The translations under genes and the position numbers were made by a program. From DATKPC01 sp035524275 (GTDB taxonomy: Bacteria > Pseudomonadota > Gammaproteobacteria > Burkholderiales > Burkholderiaceae_F), in assembly GCA_035524275.1 (NCBI GenBank), contig DATKPC010000105.1, positions 1-63,750 of the forward strand: a stretch of 63,750 bases of DNA, written 5' to 3'. Below, piece after piece: positions 40,549 through 48,630 of this stretch. Each line of letters begins with the position of its first letter. Position 1 is the first letter of the stretch. The notes below the pieces were generated by a model. The model was not told the origin of the DNA. It made no database searches and saw nothing but the letters and a program-made list of their open reading frames with translations.

Positions 40549-41897
40549 CCCGCGCGGATGTTCCGGCGCCGGGTGGCGTGCAGGCATTCCGCGGCACGCT
40601 GCTGCACTTCCCGCGCGAAGCGGCGCATGGCGCCTACGAGGCGGCGGCGGAATACGTCGACGACGGCATGCTGCTCGTCCGCGACGGCCGCATCGAGGGC
40701 TGCGGCGCGGCGGCCGACATCGCGCCGACGCTGGGGCCCGGCGTGCGGATCGTCGACCTGCGTGGAAGGTGGCTCGTTCCCGGATTCATCGACACGCATG
40801 TCCATTCGGCGCAGCTGGACGTCATCGCGAGCAGCGGCGAGCAGCTGCTCAACTGGCTCGAGCGCTACACGTTCCCGGCGGAACGACGCTTCGCCGATCC
40901 GGGGCATGCGCAGGAAGCGTCGGAATTCTTCCTGCGCGAATTGCTGCGCAACGGAACGACGACGGCCGTCGTCTTCCCGACGGTGCACAAGGCGTCCGTC
41001 GAGGCGCTGTTCGAGGCCGCCCGCAGGCGGCGCATGCGCCTCGTCGCCGGCAAGATCCTGATGGACCGGAACTGCCCGGACTTCCTGCGCGACACGCCGG
41101 CCGACGGCGACCACGACTCGCGCGACCTGATCGAGCGCTGGCATGAGCACGACCGCCTGCACTATGCCGTGACGCCGCGCTTCGCGCCGACGTCGAGCCA
41201 CGAGCAGATGACGCTCGCCGGCAGGTTGCTCGACGACTATCCGCGACTCTACGTGCAGTCTCACGTCGCGGAGAACCGCGACGAGGTGCGGTGGGCCGCA
41301 CAGCTTTTCCCCTGGGCGCGCAGCTACCTCGACGTCTATGACCATTACGGCCTGCTGCGGCCGCGCGCCGTCTACGCGCATTGCATCCACCTGGACCCGG
41401 CCGACCGCGATCGATTCGCGGCGAGCGGCGCCGCGATGGCGTTCTGCCCGACGTCGAACCTGTTCCTCGGCAGCGGCCTGTTCGACCGCGACGCGTCGCG
41501 TCGCGCCGGGGCGCACGTCACGTTCGGCAGCGACGTCGCCGGGGGCACCAGCTTCTCGCTGCTGCGCACGATGCACGAAGGCTACAAGGTGCTGCAGCTC
41601 GCCGGACAGACGATGTCCGCGGCCGAGGCCCTGTACTACGCGACGCGTGGTGCGGCGCGCGCGCTGCTGCTCGACGACCGGATCGGGAGCTTCAGTCCCG
41701 GCTGCGAGGCGGATTTCGTTGTCCTCGACCCGGCGTCGACGCCGCTGCTCGCGCGCCGCTGGGCGCTCGCCGCGAGCTGGGTCGAACGCCTGTTCGCGCT
41801 GATGATCCTGGGCGACGACCGCGCCGTGGCGCAGACCTATATCCTCGGGGAACGGGCGCACGACCGCGACGCTTCCGCGCCGGATGGCGGCCCTTGA
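40545..41897 (+). CDS. guaD: guanine deaminase
   Basis: A 450-residue amidohydrolase that converts guanine to xanthine and ammonia, feeding xanthine dehydrogenase. Zinc-site motifs are PGFIDTHVHSAQ (His pair), QSHVAENRDEV, AHCIHL and TFGSDVAGG (Asp). The FLRELLRNGTTTAVVF block is typical of guanine deaminases. ATG 40545 overlaps the xdhC stop (ATGA). A 75-base gap separates it from the next amidohydrolase. Confidence 0.92.
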   Translation: MTRADVPAPGGVQAFRGTLLHFPREAAHGAYEAAAEYVDDGMLLVRDGRIEGCGAAADIAPTLGPGVRIVDLRGRWLVPGFIDTHVHSAQLDVIASSGEQLLNWLERYTFPAERRFADPGHAQEASEFFLRELLRNGTTTAVVFPTVHKASVEALFEAARRRRMRLVAGKILMDRNCPDFLRDTPADGDHDSRDLIERWHEHDRLHYAVTPRFAPTSSHEQMTLAGRLLDDYPRLYVQSHVAENRDEVRWAAQLFPWARSYLDVYDHYGLLRPRAVYAHCIHLDPADRDRFAASGAAMAFCPTSNLFLGSGLFDRDASRRAGAHVTFGSDVAGGTSFSLLRTMHEGYKVLQLAGQTMSAAEALYYATRGAARALLLDDRIGSFSPGCEADFVVLDPASTPLLARRWALAASWVERLFALMILGDDRAVAQTYILGERAHDRDASAPDGGP

Positions 41898-41956
41898 GCA
41901 CGCGGTCGCGTCGGCGCGTCGGTACCGGATCGAACGCGCGTATCGCGCGCCTGCAT

Positions 41957-41965
41957 GGGGAGGGG
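41957..41965 (+). promoter_or_regulatory. ribosome binding site that decides the start of 8-oxoguanine deaminase
   Basis: GGGGAGGGG lies 7 bases before GTG 41973. The only earlier start codon, ATG 41955, directly abuts this site and would place it inside the coding sequence. The short form starting at GTG is therefore favoured. Confidence 0.65.
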
Positions 41966-41972
41966 CCTGTCG

Positions 41973-43349
41973 GTGACGTCTGAGGATCCGGGGTCGAGGA
42001 CCCTGCTGCTGCGCCACGCCGCGGTCGTCGCGACGATGGACGACGACGGGCGCGAGATCGCCGACGGCGCGCTGCTGCTTCGCGGCAACCGCATCGAGCG
42101 CATCGGCCGCTCCGACGAGCTCGACGTCGTCGCCGACGAGGTCATCGACCTTTCCGGGCACGTCGTGTTGCCCGGCCTCGTCAACACGCATCACCACATG
42201 TACCAGAGCCTGACGCGCGCCGTGCCGGCGGCCCAGGATGCCGAACTGTTCGGCTGGCTCAAGGCGCTCTACCCGATCTGGGCGCGGCTCACGCCGGAAA
42301 TGATCCGCGTCTCGACGCTGACCGCGATGGCCGAGCTGCTGCTGACCGGATGCACGACCTCGAGCGACCACCTCTACGTCTTTCCCAACGGCTGTCGCCT
42401 CGACGACTCCATCGAGGCCGCGGCGACGGCCGGCATGCGGTTCCATCCGACCCGCGGCAGCATGAGCGTCGGCGAGAGCGGCGGCGGCCTGCCCCCGGAC
42501 GCGCTCGTCGAGCGCGAGGATGCGATCCTCGCCGACACGCGGCGCGTCATCGAGTCGTACGACGACCGCGGCCGGTATGCGATGGTTCGGGTCGGCGTCG
42601 CGCCGTGCTCGCCGTTTTCGGTCAGCCGCGACCTCATGCGGGAGTCGGCGCGGCTCGCCCGGAGCTACGGCGTCGGCCTGCACACGCATCTCGCCGAGAG
42701 CGTGAACGACGTGGCCTACAGCCGCGAGCGCTTCGGCGCGACGCCCGCCGAGTACGCCGAAGCGCTGGAGTGGGTCGGTCCCGACGCGTGGCACGCGCAC
42801 TGCGTCCAGCTCGACGCCGCGGGCATCGCGCTCTTCGCGCGCAGCGGGACCGGCGTCGCGCACTGCCCGTGCTCCAACATGCGGCTCGCCTCCGGGATCG
42901 CTCCCGTGCGGGCGATGATCGACGCCGGGGTCCACGTCGGGCTGGGCGTCGACGGCAGCGCATCGAACGATGCCGGCGATCTCATCGCGGAAGCCCGCCA
43001 GGCGCTGCTGCTGCAGCGCGTCGGCTTCGGTCCGGCGGCGCTGACGGCGCGCCAGGCGCTGGCGCTCGCGACGCGCGGTGGCGCGCGGGTGCTGGGCCGC
43101 GACGACGTCGGCTACCTGGCCCCGGGGATGGGCGCCGACCTCGTCGCGTTCGACCTCCGCGACGTCGCCTACGCCGGGGCGCGCCATGACCCGCTCGCCG
43201 CACTGATCTTCTGCGCGCCGCGCCGCGTCGCCTGGAACATCATCGACGGACGCGTCGTCGTCCGCGAGGGGCGGATCACGACGTTCGACCTTCCGGCGAC
43301 GCTGGCCCGCCACGAAACGCTTTCCCGCGCGCTCCTCGACGGCGCCTGA
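41973..43349 (+). CDS. 8-oxoguanine deaminase
   Basis: A 458-residue amidohydrolase. It matches the 8-oxoguanine deaminase group, represented by Pseudomonas aeruginosa PA0142, in GLVNTHHHMYQSLTRAVPAA, LLLTGCTTSSDHLYVFPNG, APCSPFSVSRDLM, HTHLAESVND, HCPCSNMRLASGIAPV and GLGVDGSASNDAG. The product of 8-oxoguanine deamination is urate. Some relatives are annotated as hydroxyatrazine ethylaminohydrolases, but the motifs favour 8-oxoguanine. Start GTG 41973 is chosen from the ribosome site at 41957-41965. It probably shares a transcript with xdhABC-guaD. Confidence 0.88.
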   Translation: MTSEDPGSRTLLLRHAAVVATMDDDGREIADGALLLRGNRIERIGRSDELDVVADEVIDLSGHVVLPGLVNTHHHMYQSLTRAVPAAQDAELFGWLKALYPIWARLTPEMIRVSTLTAMAELLLTGCTTSSDHLYVFPNGCRLDDSIEAAATAGMRFHPTRGSMSVGESGGGLPPDALVEREDAILADTRRVIESYDDRGRYAMVRVGVAPCSPFSVSRDLMRESARLARSYGVGLHTHLAESVNDVAYSRERFGATPAEYAEALEWVGPDAWHAHCVQLDAAGIALFARSGTGVAHCPCSNMRLASGIAPVRAMIDAGVHVGLGVDGSASNDAGDLIAEARQALLLQRVGFGPAALTARQALALATRGGARVLGRDDVGYLAPGMGADLVAFDLRDVAYAGARHDPLAALIFCAPRRVAWNIIDGRVVVREGRITTFDLPATLARHETLSRALLDGA

Positions 43350-43410
43350 GGCCGCGGCGACCGTCCGCCGGCCGCGACGGCGAGCGCGACACGCTACGAT
43401 TCGCGCCGGC

Positions 43411-43426
43411 CGGGGCGGACGCCCCG
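43411..43426 (+). repeat. hairpin in the leader of the homospermidine synthase gene
   Basis: CGGGGCGGACGCCCCG is a perfect inverted repeat with a two-base centre, so it folds as a six-pair stem with a four-base loop. It lies 13 bases before a strong GGGGGA ribosome site at 43439-43444. There is no T-tract, so it is not an intrinsic terminator; it could be a transcript or translation control element. Confidence 0.45.
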
Positions 43427-43495
43427 CCGCGTCACGTTGGGGGATCTGAAATCGAGAAGGAACTGAAGCTGGCGGCGCTTCGCGGCCGCCTCGTC

Positions 43496-44878
43496 ATGCT
43501 GGGATTCGGCACCGTGGGCCAGGCCGCGCTGCCGTTGGTGCTGCGCCACCTGGAACTCGATCGCGAGCGGATCACGATCGTCACCGCCAGCGAGGACGGC
43601 CGCGAACTGGCGCGCGCCTGCGGCGTCGCGGATTTCCGCTGCCTGCCGCTGTCACCTGCCAACTACGCGGAGATCCTCGGCCCGCTGCTCGCCCCGGGCG
43701 GCTTCCTGCTCAACCTGTCGGTCGACGTCTCCTCCGTGGCGCTGGTCGAGCTTTGCCACGAGCGCGGCGCGCTGTACCTCGATTCGTGCGTCGAGCCCTG
43801 GGCCGGGGGCTACGTCGACACGTCCGTCGCGCCGGCGGAGCGGAGCAACTGGGCGCTTCGAGCGCGTGCGCTGGCGATCAACGACAGGACCTGGGCGCGG
43901 CGGCCGACCGCCGTGCTGACGCACGGCGTGAATCCGGGGCTGGTATCCCACTTCACGAAGGAAGCGCTGCTGCAGATGGCGCGTGACGTCGGGCAGGCAC
44001 CCGCGGTCCCGGCGAGCCGCGAGGAATGGGCCGCGCTGGCGCGGTCGCTGGGCATCAAGGTGGTCCACGTCGCGGAGCGCGACTGGCAGGTTCCATCGCG
44101 TCCGAAGGAGCCGGGCGAATTCGTCAATACGTGGTCGGTCGAGGCCTTCGTCGGCGAAGGCTGCCAGCCGGCCGAGCTGGGCTGGGGGACGCACGAGAAG
44201 CGGATGCCGCCCAAGGGCCGCGAGCATCCCGGCGGCGATCGCGCGGCGATCTACCTCGAGCGACCGGGCGTCGCGGTGCGCGTCCGGAGCTGGACGCCGT
44301 TCGCGGGTCCGTACCACGGCTTCCTCGTCACGCACGCGGAAGCGATCTCGATCGCGGACTACCTGACGCTCCGCGCCGGCGAGCGCACGGTCTACCGACC
44401 GACGGTCCACTACGCGTACCACCCCTGCGATGCCGCGGTGCTGTCGCTGCACGAATTCAGCGGCGCCGACTACCGGTTGCAGGCGCGGCGGCGCCTGTTG
44501 CGCGACGATATCGTCGGCGGCATCGACGAGCTCGGCGTCCTGCTGGGCGGCAATCCGAAAGGCGTCTACTGGTACGGCTCGCGGCTCGGCATCGACGAGG
44601 CGCGACGACTCGATCCGAGCAGCAATGCGACGACGTTGCAGACCGCCGCCGGCGTCCTGTCCGGCATGGTCTGGGCGCTGGAGAACGACGAGCGCGGCGT
44701 CATCGAGCCCGACGAGATGGACTACGCCCGCGTGCTGGAGATCGCGCGTCCGTATCTCGGCACGATGGTCGGGGTCTGGGGCGACTGGACGCCGTTGAGC
44801 GGCCGGCAGCAGCTCTTCGAGGACGACATCGACCCGGACGATCCGTGGCAATTCACGAACGTCCTCGTGGCGTCCTGA
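43496..44878 (+). CDS. hss: homospermidine synthase
   Basis: 460 residues from the first ATG. It makes the polyamine homospermidine from putrescine in an NAD-dependent reaction. The Rossmann GxGxxG motif (GFGTVGQ) is at residues 3-9, and the saccharopine-dehydrogenase-like body includes DSCVEPWAGGY, HGVNPGLVSHF, EFVNTWSVE, WGTHEKRMP and WTPFAGPYHGFLVTH. Starting at ATG 43496 removes half of the first beta strand: upstream in-frame codons encode ALRGRLV, as family members have. No ATG, GTG or TTG is in frame upstream. With GGGGGA at 43439, an ATC at 43451 may be the real start, adding 15 residues. Confidence 0.88.
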   Translation: MLGFGTVGQAALPLVLRHLELDRERITIVTASEDGRELARACGVADFRCLPLSPANYAEILGPLLAPGGFLLNLSVDVSSVALVELCHERGALYLDSCVEPWAGGYVDTSVAPAERSNWALRARALAINDRTWARRPTAVLTHGVNPGLVSHFTKEALLQMARDVGQAPAVPASREEWAALARSLGIKVVHVAERDWQVPSRPKEPGEFVNTWSVEAFVGEGCQPAELGWGTHEKRMPPKGREHPGGDRAAIYLERPGVAVRVRSWTPFAGPYHGFLVTHAEAISIADYLTLRAGERTVYRPTVHYAYHPCDAAVLSLHEFSGADYRLQARRRLLRDDIVGGIDELGVLLGGNPKGVYWYGSRLGIDEARRLDPSSNATTLQTAAGVLSGMVWALENDERGVIEPDEMDYARVLEIARPYLGTMVGVWGDWTPLSGRQQLFEDDIDPDDPWQFTNVLVAS

Positions 44879-44903
44879 GATCGGGGCGGCAGCCGCCGCG
44901 CAG

Positions 44904-44924
44904 AGGCTCCTCAGGGTGCCTTTT
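44904..44924 (+). terminator. possible intrinsic terminator of hss
   Basis: AGGC and GCCT arms, with two further GC pairs and one mismatch, frame a TCAG loop and run into TTTTT at 44921-44925. The hairpin overlaps the stop codon of the convergent 46-residue gene. The stem is short, so the call is tentative. Confidence 0.35.
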
Positions 44925-45051
44925 TCGGCGGCTCGGCAGCCGCCGGCGGCGCGTCCTTCCTGTAGTCGCCCAGGATGCTCTTTCCGGGGCAAACCTTGAC
45001 GACCGGGCACTTCGCGCAGCCTACCGCCATTGCAACCGGGCACAGCGTCAT
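44911..45051 (-). CDS. small cysteine-rich protein, 46 residues
   Basis: A very good ribosome site (GGAGG, 6 bases before ATG 45051) opens a 46-residue frame. Cys residues sit at 4, 12, 15 and 21 (C-x7-C-x2-C-x5-C), followed by a Lys/Pro/Ala-rich tail. The spacing suggests binding of zinc or an iron-sulfur cluster in a very small protein. I know no named family for it. It follows the GspE-like ATPase gene by 89 bases on the same strand and converges with hss. Confidence 0.65.
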   Translation of the reverse strand: MTLCPVAMAVGCAKCPVVKVCPGKSILGDYRKDAPPAAAEPPKKAP

Positions 45052-45140
45052 GATTCCCTCCTCGCGTCGCGCGGCCTCCGGTGCAGCCCGGCCTGTTGCC
45101 CGGGTCCCGAGGCCGTCGAGGGCATCGTACTCCCGGCGTG

Positions 45141-47753
45141 TCACTCGTTGCTGGTCGCGCGGACTTCCTCGATCGTCGTCAACCCCTGCAGCACCTTCTC
45201 GATGCCGTCCTGGCGCAGCGTGCGCAGGCCGTCGAACATCGCGCACGCCTGCAGTTCCAGCGCGGCGGCCCGCTTCTGGATCATGCGCCGGACCTCGCGG
45301 CTGTTCACCATCAGTTCGTGGATGCCGATACGCCCGCGCAGCCCGCTGCCGCCGCAGTGCTCGCAGCCGGCAGCGCGGTAGCTCATCAGCCGGCCGTCGC
45401 GGCCGAACCGCGCGCGCCAGTCGTCGAGCACCACTTCGCGCGACATCCCGGGCATTTCCGGCGGGACGCCGCCGAGGTAGTCGGCGAGCAGCTCTTCGAT
45501 CTCGGCCGGCGTCGCCGGCCGCTCGGTGCGGCAATGCGGGCACGTCTTGCGGACCAGGCGCTGCGCCAGCACGGCGAGCAGCGCATCGGCGAAGTTGAAG
45601 GTGTCGAGCCCCATGTCGATGAGTCGCGTGACCGTCTCCGGCGCCGTGTTCGTGTGCAGCGTCGACAGCACGAGGTGCCCGGTGAGCGACGCTTCGACGA
45701 CCATCTGCGCCGTTTCCTGGTCGCGGACCTCGCCCACCATGATGACGTCCGGATCGGCGCGCAGGAACGCGCGCAGCGCCTTCGCGAACGTCCAGTCGAT
45801 CTTCGGGTTCACCTGGACCTGACGCAGCCCGAGCTGCGTGATCTCGACCGGATCCTCCGCGGTCCATATCTTGCGTTCCGGCCGGTTGATGTGGCCGAGG
45901 GCGGAGTGCAGCGTCGTCGTCTTTCCGGAGCCGGTCGGGCCGACGCACAGCACGAGCCCGTAGGGCCGCTCGATCGCGCGCGTCAGCCGCTCGAGGTTCG
46001 GCGGGCTCAGGCCGATTTGCCGCAGCGGCATCGGCTTGGCCGACGCGAGCAGGCGCAGGACGACGTCCTCGAGGCCGTTGTTCGTCGGGATCGTCGCGAC
46101 CCGCAGCTCCAGCTTGTGCTGCGGCGAGAAGCGCGCGAAATTGATCTTGCCGTCCTGCGGCTTGCGGCGCTCCGAGATGTCGAGGTCGCACATGATCTTG
46201 ATGCGCGAGACGATCGCGTTGCGGTACGCGGGCGGCAGCTCCAGGTAGGGCCGCAGCTCGCCGTCCTTGCGGAAGCGGATGCGGACCTTCTCGCTGCCGG
46301 GCGAGCATTCGACGTGGATGTCGGAGACGCCGTCGGCGTGCGCCTCGACGATCATCTGGTGGATCAGGCGCACGAGCGAATTGTCGCTCTGCTCGATGAC
46401 GCGCTCGTCCTTCAGCTGCAGCGGCTGGACGCCTTCGCGTTCGAGCGTCTCCGCGAGCTTGCCGGTGTCGTCCGGCTCCGCTTCGTGGTGCTCGCGGCGG
46501 ACGCTCGCCCCGCCGCCCGCGCCGCCCGCGGCCGCGACGCCGATCCGCGCATAGGCCTTGTTCAGCGCGTCCTCGATGTCGTCGTGCGCCGCCAGCGTCG
46601 GGATGACCTTCGTCTGCGCGACGAACTCCAGCTCGTCGATCGCGGTGCGCCGCGTGACGTCGTCGAGCGCGACGACGAGGTTGGAGTCGCGCAGCAGCAG
46701 CGGGAGCGCGCGCTGCCGCAACGCGACGGCATAGGGCACGCGCCGCAGCGCGTCCGGCTCCGGCGCGAACATCGCGAGGTCGACGATCGGATAACCCATC
46801 TTGCGCGCGAGCGCGACCCGCAGGTCCTCGCGCGAGATCATCTTCTGCCGCACCAGCAGTTCGCCCAGCGGTGTGGCGCGATCCTGCTTCTGCGCCTCGA
46901 GGACGGCGTCGAGTTGCTTCTGGCTGATCAGGCCGAGCGCGATCAGCGCCTCGCCGACGCGCATCATCGGCATCCGCGACTGCATCTCCAGCGCCTTCAG
47001 CAGCTCGCCGGGCGTCACGATCTCCTTCTTGACGAGGATCTCGCCCAGCTTCAGCGAACGCAGCTGCTCCTGCAGCACCGCGGTCTGCTCCACCTGCGCC
47101 GCCGTCGCGGCGCGCTGCTCGACCAGGACGCGGCCGATCGGCGCCCCGAGTTCCGAGCGCAGCATCGCGTCCCGCGGGACGAACATCCGGATCACGCGAT
47201 CGCGGTCGTCGACCGGAGGGAACAGGAAGAGGCCGGCCTCGTTCTCGACGTGGCCGATCGTCTGGCCGCTCATCGCGTGGCCGCCCTTCAGCAGCAGGCG
47301 ATAGGGCGTGCGGGGGCGCTTTTCCAGCGCCAGCGTCGCCGGCCCCGATGATCCCGATGGGCCGCTCGCCGGCGGGCGCACGGGGGCGAGCGGTTCCGTC
47401 AGCGTCACGCTGCGGAACTGGTCGAAGCGCAACGGAACGGCCGATTTCGAGGCCGCGACCTGGACCTGCGCGATGCGTTCCTCGGGGCCGAAGGCGAGCA
47501 GGTTCCCGCGCACGATGCGCCCGTGATTGCCCTCGATGACGCAGGCGCTGCCGACGGGGGCTGCCACACTCGACGGGTAGCTCGCGAACGGCGGCGAGGG
47601 CCATGGCAGGCGGGCGGGCGTGGCCGCGGGCCGCGCCGCAGCCGCGACCAACGCCGGACGCCCCGCGGCCGGAGGCGGGGTCGTCGCTGGGGCGGGGGCG
47701 CTGCTCGTGCGGCGGTCCATCGAAAGAAAAGGGGCGACAAGTCCTGCGGACAT
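45141..47753 (-). CDS. GspE/PilB-family secretion ATPase with extended N-terminus
   Basis: 870 residues from ATG 47753 (ATG 47720 or 47777 also possible; none has a good ribosome site). Typical GspE/PilB proteins have 500-600. Order: Ala/Pro-rich head (1-65), a small unknown domain (67-125), four tandem 30-residue MshEN-like units (206-325), then the N2 and catalytic domains. Walker A GPTGSGKT is at 605-612, the Walker B region IMVGEVRD at 671-678, the His box LSTLHTN at 696-702, and zinc Cys at 738, 741, 797 and 800. These ATPases drive pilus or type II pseudopilus assembly. No other pilus or secretion gene is in this window. Confidence 0.88.
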   Translation of the reverse strand: MSAGLVAPFLSMDRRTSSAPAPATTPPPAAGRPALVAAAARPAATPARLPWPSPPFASYPSSVAAPVGSACVIEGNHGRIVRGNLLAFGPEERIAQVQVAASKSAVPLRFDQFRSVTLTEPLAPVRPPASGPSGSSGPATLALEKRPRTPYRLLLKGGHAMSGQTIGHVENEAGLFLFPPVDDRDRVIRMFVPRDAMLRSELGAPIGRVLVEQRAATAAQVEQTAVLQEQLRSLKLGEILVKKEIVTPGELLKALEMQSRMPMMRVGEALIALGLISQKQLDAVLEAQKQDRATPLGELLVRQKMISREDLRVALARKMGYPIVDLAMFAPEPDALRRVPYAVALRQRALPLLLRDSNLVVALDDVTRRTAIDELEFVAQTKVIPTLAAHDDIEDALNKAYARIGVAAAGGAGGGASVRREHHEAEPDDTGKLAETLEREGVQPLQLKDERVIEQSDNSLVRLIHQMIVEAHADGVSDIHVECSPGSEKVRIRFRKDGELRPYLELPPAYRNAIVSRIKIMCDLDISERRKPQDGKINFARFSPQHKLELRVATIPTNNGLEDVVLRLLASAKPMPLRQIGLSPPNLERLTRAIERPYGLVLCVGPTGSGKTTTLHSALGHINRPERKIWTAEDPVEITQLGLRQVQVNPKIDWTFAKALRAFLRADPDVIMVGEVRDQETAQMVVEASLTGHLVLSTLHTNTAPETVTRLIDMGLDTFNFADALLAVLAQRLVRKTCPHCRTERPATPAEIEELLADYLGGVPPEMPGMSREVVLDDWRARFGRDGRLMSYRAAGCEHCGGSGLRGRIGIHELMVNSREVRRMIQKRAAALELQACAMFDGLRTLRQDGIEKVLQGLTTIEEVRATSNE
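46779..47138 (-). repeat. four tandem 30-residue MshEN-like repeats within the GspE-type ATPase
   Basis: Units begin IGRVLV, LGEILV, VGEALI and LGELLV at residues 206, 236, 266 and 296, an exact 30-residue period. Each continues with a hydrophobic pattern like I/V-x4-L-x3-L-x2-Q. MshEN domains bind cyclic di-GMP with two 24-residue motifs; only the third unit here (RVGEALIALGLIS) fits that motif closely, as the others lack its second glycine. This repeat is degenerate at DNA level and is recognised in the protein. Confidence 0.7.
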
Positions 47754-47892
47754 CCGCAAGTGCACCGATCGTCGCATGGCGTCGCCGCCGGCAAGGTCCG
47801 GAGTTGCGGCGCCGAAGCGGGCCACTTCGAACGGGCCGGAACGCCGGTGCGCTACCGGCGGCCGCTGCCGGCCGACGGCCGGCTCCGTCGTG

Positions 47893-48249
47893 TCAGGGCG
47901 CGGCCGTCCCGCCGTTCTGGGCGCGCGCTTCGTCGATCGACGCGCGTTCCTGCTGCAGGCAGGAGCGGAGCTGGGCTGGCGCCGCGGCCGCGCTGACGCA
48001 GGCCTGCGCGGTGGTGGCGATCTCGATGCGGCGGGCGAGCTGCCTGAGGACGTGCTCCTTGCGTTCGGCGAAATAGTGCTGCCGGATGTCGTCGCGCAGG
48101 TGCGGTCCCGCAACGGAAGGCGCGGCGGACGTCGGCGGGGGCGACTGCGACGATGGCTGAGATGGCGAAGACTGAGAAGACTGCGCCTGCGCGACACTCG
48201 CCGCGATGGCGGTGGCAGCGACGGCGAGCACGCGATGGAACCGGTTCAT
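47893..48249 (-). CDS. small secreted protein, unknown function
   Basis: 118 residues from ATG 48249 (a GTG three codons earlier is possible), with AGGGTG upstream. The signal peptide is clear (MNRFHRVLAVAATAIAA, cleaved near AQAQ). A Ser/Gln/Pro-rich linker follows (residues about 24-47), then a helical C-terminal part with two Cys residues that could form a disulfide. Probably periplasmic; no family recognised. It lies upstream of the GspE-like gene on the same strand. Confidence 0.6.
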   Translation of the reverse strand: MNRFHRVLAVAATAIAASVAQAQSSQSSPSQPSSQSPPPTSAAPSVAGPHLRDDIRQHYFAERKEHVLRQLARRIEIATTAQACVSAAAAPAQLRSCLQQERASIDEARAQNGGTAAP

Positions 48250-48630
48250 TTTGGACACCCTGTCGCGCGGACGGTCCCGCGCCTGCGAATGAACAACGAC
48301 CCCGGCAATCTACCGCCGCGCGCGCAGGCCGCGGTAAGCACCTGTTGCCGGCGGCGCCGGGAGAAACAAACGCTCACACATCTTTCCCGCCCGCCCGATG
48401 CGCGATGCGCGATCCGCGATCCGATCGACGAGCAGATGTAAGCGATCGTTCGCCATGCCTGCGTGCGGTCGCGGGCCGTGACGCGGGAGGGTCGCGACGG
48501 CGCGATCGCGCAGCCGTTACGCCGCGTTACGAGCCGACACCCATCGATTCACCTGTCTTGCGCCTTGGGGGATCCAATGCGGCTGCCTCGTCACTCGATC
48601 GCGACAAGCGACAAACCCCAGGAGCCCGTC
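48250..48630. other. divergent intergenic region, 381 bases
   Basis: Separates a minus-strand secreted protein from a plus-strand lipoprotein. It contains four imperfect copies of a heptamer (GATGCGC, GATGCGC, GATCCGC, GATCCGA) at 48397-48424. An ATG at 48577 with GGGGGAT just upstream is in frame with the lipoprotein and would extend it by 18 residues. I found no convincing promoter pair or RNA gene. Confidence 0.4.

Noticed and set aside
41973..43349. Annotation as hydroxyatrazine ethylaminohydrolase (atzB)
   Set aside because: The motif set and the position after xdhABC-guaD fit 8-oxoguanine deaminase; no herbicide-degradation genes are near.
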